A model generated the notes under the pieces. It saw only the letters and a program-made list of their open reading frames with translations. It was not told where the DNA came from and made no database searches. Of a stretch of 6,494 nt of DNA, positions 5,247 through 6,494 are shown in pieces (the first letter of the stretch is position 1; each line of letters opens with the position of its first letter). Source of the DNA: Thermoplasmata archaeon (GTDB taxonomy: Archaea > Thermoplasmatota > Thermoplasmata > Lutacidiplasmatales > UBA184); assembly GCA_030039825.1 (NCBI GenBank), contig JASHUV010000201.1:1-6494 (forward strand), written 5' to 3'. The translations under genes and the position numbers were made by a program.

Positions 5247-6494
5247 ATGGCCCCCTCGTCAGCCCGAGTGCTTGACCCGGCGAACGAAGCGACGCCCGCG
5301 TGGCGCTCGACCTCCCTCCCGGTGGGTCGGGCCCGGCGCGGGGCGATCTACCTGATCCTGGCGGCGGTGGTGCTCTCCACGCTGTTCGGAGCCTCGTTGG
5401 GCTCGATCGGGACCACGTTGAGCGCCGGCAACCCCGTCTCCCACCTCCAAGGGAACGCGGCCGCGGGAGGCGCGATCGCGCCGGTCACCGCGACCCTGAC
5501 CCCCTCGCTCGAGCTCCGGACCGGTTCCGGTGCGGACGGGGCCTCCGTCACCGCGGTCGGCTGGGGGTTCGATCCGTCGTCCTCGGTCGTCCTGACCTGG
5601 GACGGGGCCGCTCTCGGCTGTTCGAGCGGCACCCTCCTCACCTCCTCGGCCGGAGTCTTCCTCTGCGAGTTCAGCGCGCCCGCGGTCGCGGGCGGTGCCC
5701 ACCGGATCGTCGCGGAGCAGCCGGGCGTTCGGGGCGGCTCGGCGTCCGCCGTCTTCACGATCACGCCCTCCCTCGCGGTCTCGCCCGCCTCCGGGACCGT
5801 TGGCAGCGCGATCGGGCTCACCGGCACGGGCTTCCCCGCGCGAGCCACGATCACCATCTCGGGCCTTGACGGCGCCCTCTGCACGGCGCGGTCCACGGCG
5901 ACGGGCTCCGTCGTCTGTTCGGCGACCGTTCCGGCGACCGCCTCGGGGAGCTACTCCCTGCGAGCGAACTCGGCGTCCGGCTCGAGCCCGAGCTCCCCCT
6001 TCACCGTCCTCCCGAACCTCACCCTCTCCGACGCCACGGCGGTCGTCGGCGCGACGGTCACCGCCTCCGGGACGGGGTTCCCGGCCGATCGCGACGCCTC
6101 CGTGACCTGGTCGGACGGCGCGACCGTCTGTACGGCGCTCGCGTCCACAGCCGGCTCCTTCGAATGCACGTTCACGGTCCCCTCCGCCGCGGCGGGGGAC
6201 CACACGATCTCGGCGGCGAGCTCCGGCGGGAGCGACACGACGGTCGGCGCCGAGCTCTCGATCGGCGCGACCCTCGCGCTCTCCTCGACGACGACGACCG
6301 TGGGCAGCTCCGTGGACCTCACCGCGACGGGACTCGCGCCCGACGCCGCCGACACGGTGCTCCTCGACTGGGCCCCCGTCGCGTGCGTCGGCGCGAGCCT
6401 GCTGACGACCTCGCTCGGGACGCTCTCCTGCGCGCTGACCGTCCCGGCGGCCGTCGCGGGAGCCCACACGATATCGGTCAGCACGCCCGGCGGC
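5247..6494 (+). CDS. Membrane-anchored secreted protein with tandem Cys-paired Ig-like repeats (3' end outside window)
   Basis: The frame from ATG 5247 stays open to the window end (416 codons, no stop), so the gene is 3' partial. Residues 1-32 are a cytoplasmic N-terminus ending in basic RARRG. Residues 33-55 (AIYLILAAVVLSTLFGASLG and on) form one hydrophobic segment, a signal peptide with a long n-region or a signal anchor. From about residue 80 on there are four tandem beta-rich repeats of 83-88 residues, starting near 90, 175, 257 and 341. Typical elements are VGxxVxLTxTGFxP and, near each end, a cysteine followed by a VPxxxAGxHTIS-like strand. Each repeat carries two cysteines: C125/C140, C212/C224, C295/C307 and C380/C395, probably one disulfide per domain. 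The composition is rich in Ser, Thr, Ala and Gly with very little Lys. The repeats resemble IPT/TIG or other bacterial/archaeal Ig-like domains; I cannot name a specific family. Likely role: cell-surface, adhesin or S-layer-associated protein. More repeats or a catalytic domain may follow downstream. Confidence 0.85.
   Translation, partial: MAPSSARVLDPANEATPAWRSTSLPVGRARRGAIYLILAAVVLSTLFGASLGSIGTTLSAGNPVSHLQGNAAAGGAIAPVTATLTPSLELRTGSGADGASVTAVGWGFDPSSSVVLTWDGAALGCSSGTLLTSSAGVFLCEFSAPAVAGGAHRIVAEQPGVRGGSASAVFTITPSLAVSPASGTVGSAIGLTGTGFPARATITISGLDGALCTARSTATGSVVCSATVPATASGSYSLRANSASGSSPSSPFTVLPNLTLSDATAVVGATVTASGTGFPADRDASVTWSDGATVCTALASTAGSFECTFTVPSAAAGDHTISAASSGGSDTTVGAELSIGATLALSSTTTTVGSSVDLTATGLAPDAADTVLLDWAPVACVGASLLTTSLGTLSCALTVPAAVAGAHTISVSTPGG

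Noticed and set aside
5259..6467. Minus-strand open frame opposite the surface-protein gene
   Set aside because: The product is an Arg/Gly/Asp low-complexity shadow. The plus strand gives a membrane segment and regular repeats, which explains the region.

Overview
The window is a very GC-rich stretch in which almost every third codon position is G or C. It carries five protein-coding genes and one short AT-rich divergent promoter region. No RNA genes, CRISPR arrays or complete insertion sequences are visible. The organism is most likely a high-GC archaeon. Two genes lack a Shine-Dalgarno motif but have an isolated AT-rich box about 24-26 nt upstream of the start codon, which is the pattern of leaderless archaeal transcripts. 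The large extracellular Ig-like repeat protein with an N-terminal membrane anchor fits archaeal surface proteins, for example those of Thermoplasmatota. The exact lineage is inference, and a high-GC bacterium cannot be excluded.

Left part (1-2509, plus strand): a GNAT acetyltransferase, whose 5' end probably lies outside the window, overlaps by a GTGA junction with nadB. NadB is L-aspartate oxidase, the first enzyme of de novo NAD synthesis from aspartate, and its expected catalytic residues are all visible. The two genes are probably co-transcribed.

Middle (2540-3706, plus strand): an acyl-CoA dehydrogenase of the isovaleryl-CoA dehydrogenase type. It appears to have its own leaderless promoter in the 30-nt gap after nadB. 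Its stop codon overlaps the stop codon of the following convergent gene in a shared CTAG.

Right part: a minus-strand gene (5097 down to 3703) encodes a protein that keeps the layout of an IS630-family transposase: two helix-turn-helix regions, then an RNase H-like core ending at the family's conserved C-terminal motif. All three catalytic acidic positions are replaced, and a 123-residue basic and proline-rich tail has been added. It looks like an exapted, catalytically dead transposase, perhaps a DNA-binding regulator. A 149-bp AT-rich spacer separates it from a divergent gene (5247 to beyond the window end) for a membrane-anchored, secreted protein. That protein is built of tandem Ig-like domains of about 85 residues, each with a cysteine pair. 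The spacer holds a TATA-like box, an 8-bp direct repeat with 22-bp period and short inverted repeats, so it is a candidate shared regulatory region.

The most notable item is the dead IS630-like protein together with its divergent surface-protein partner.
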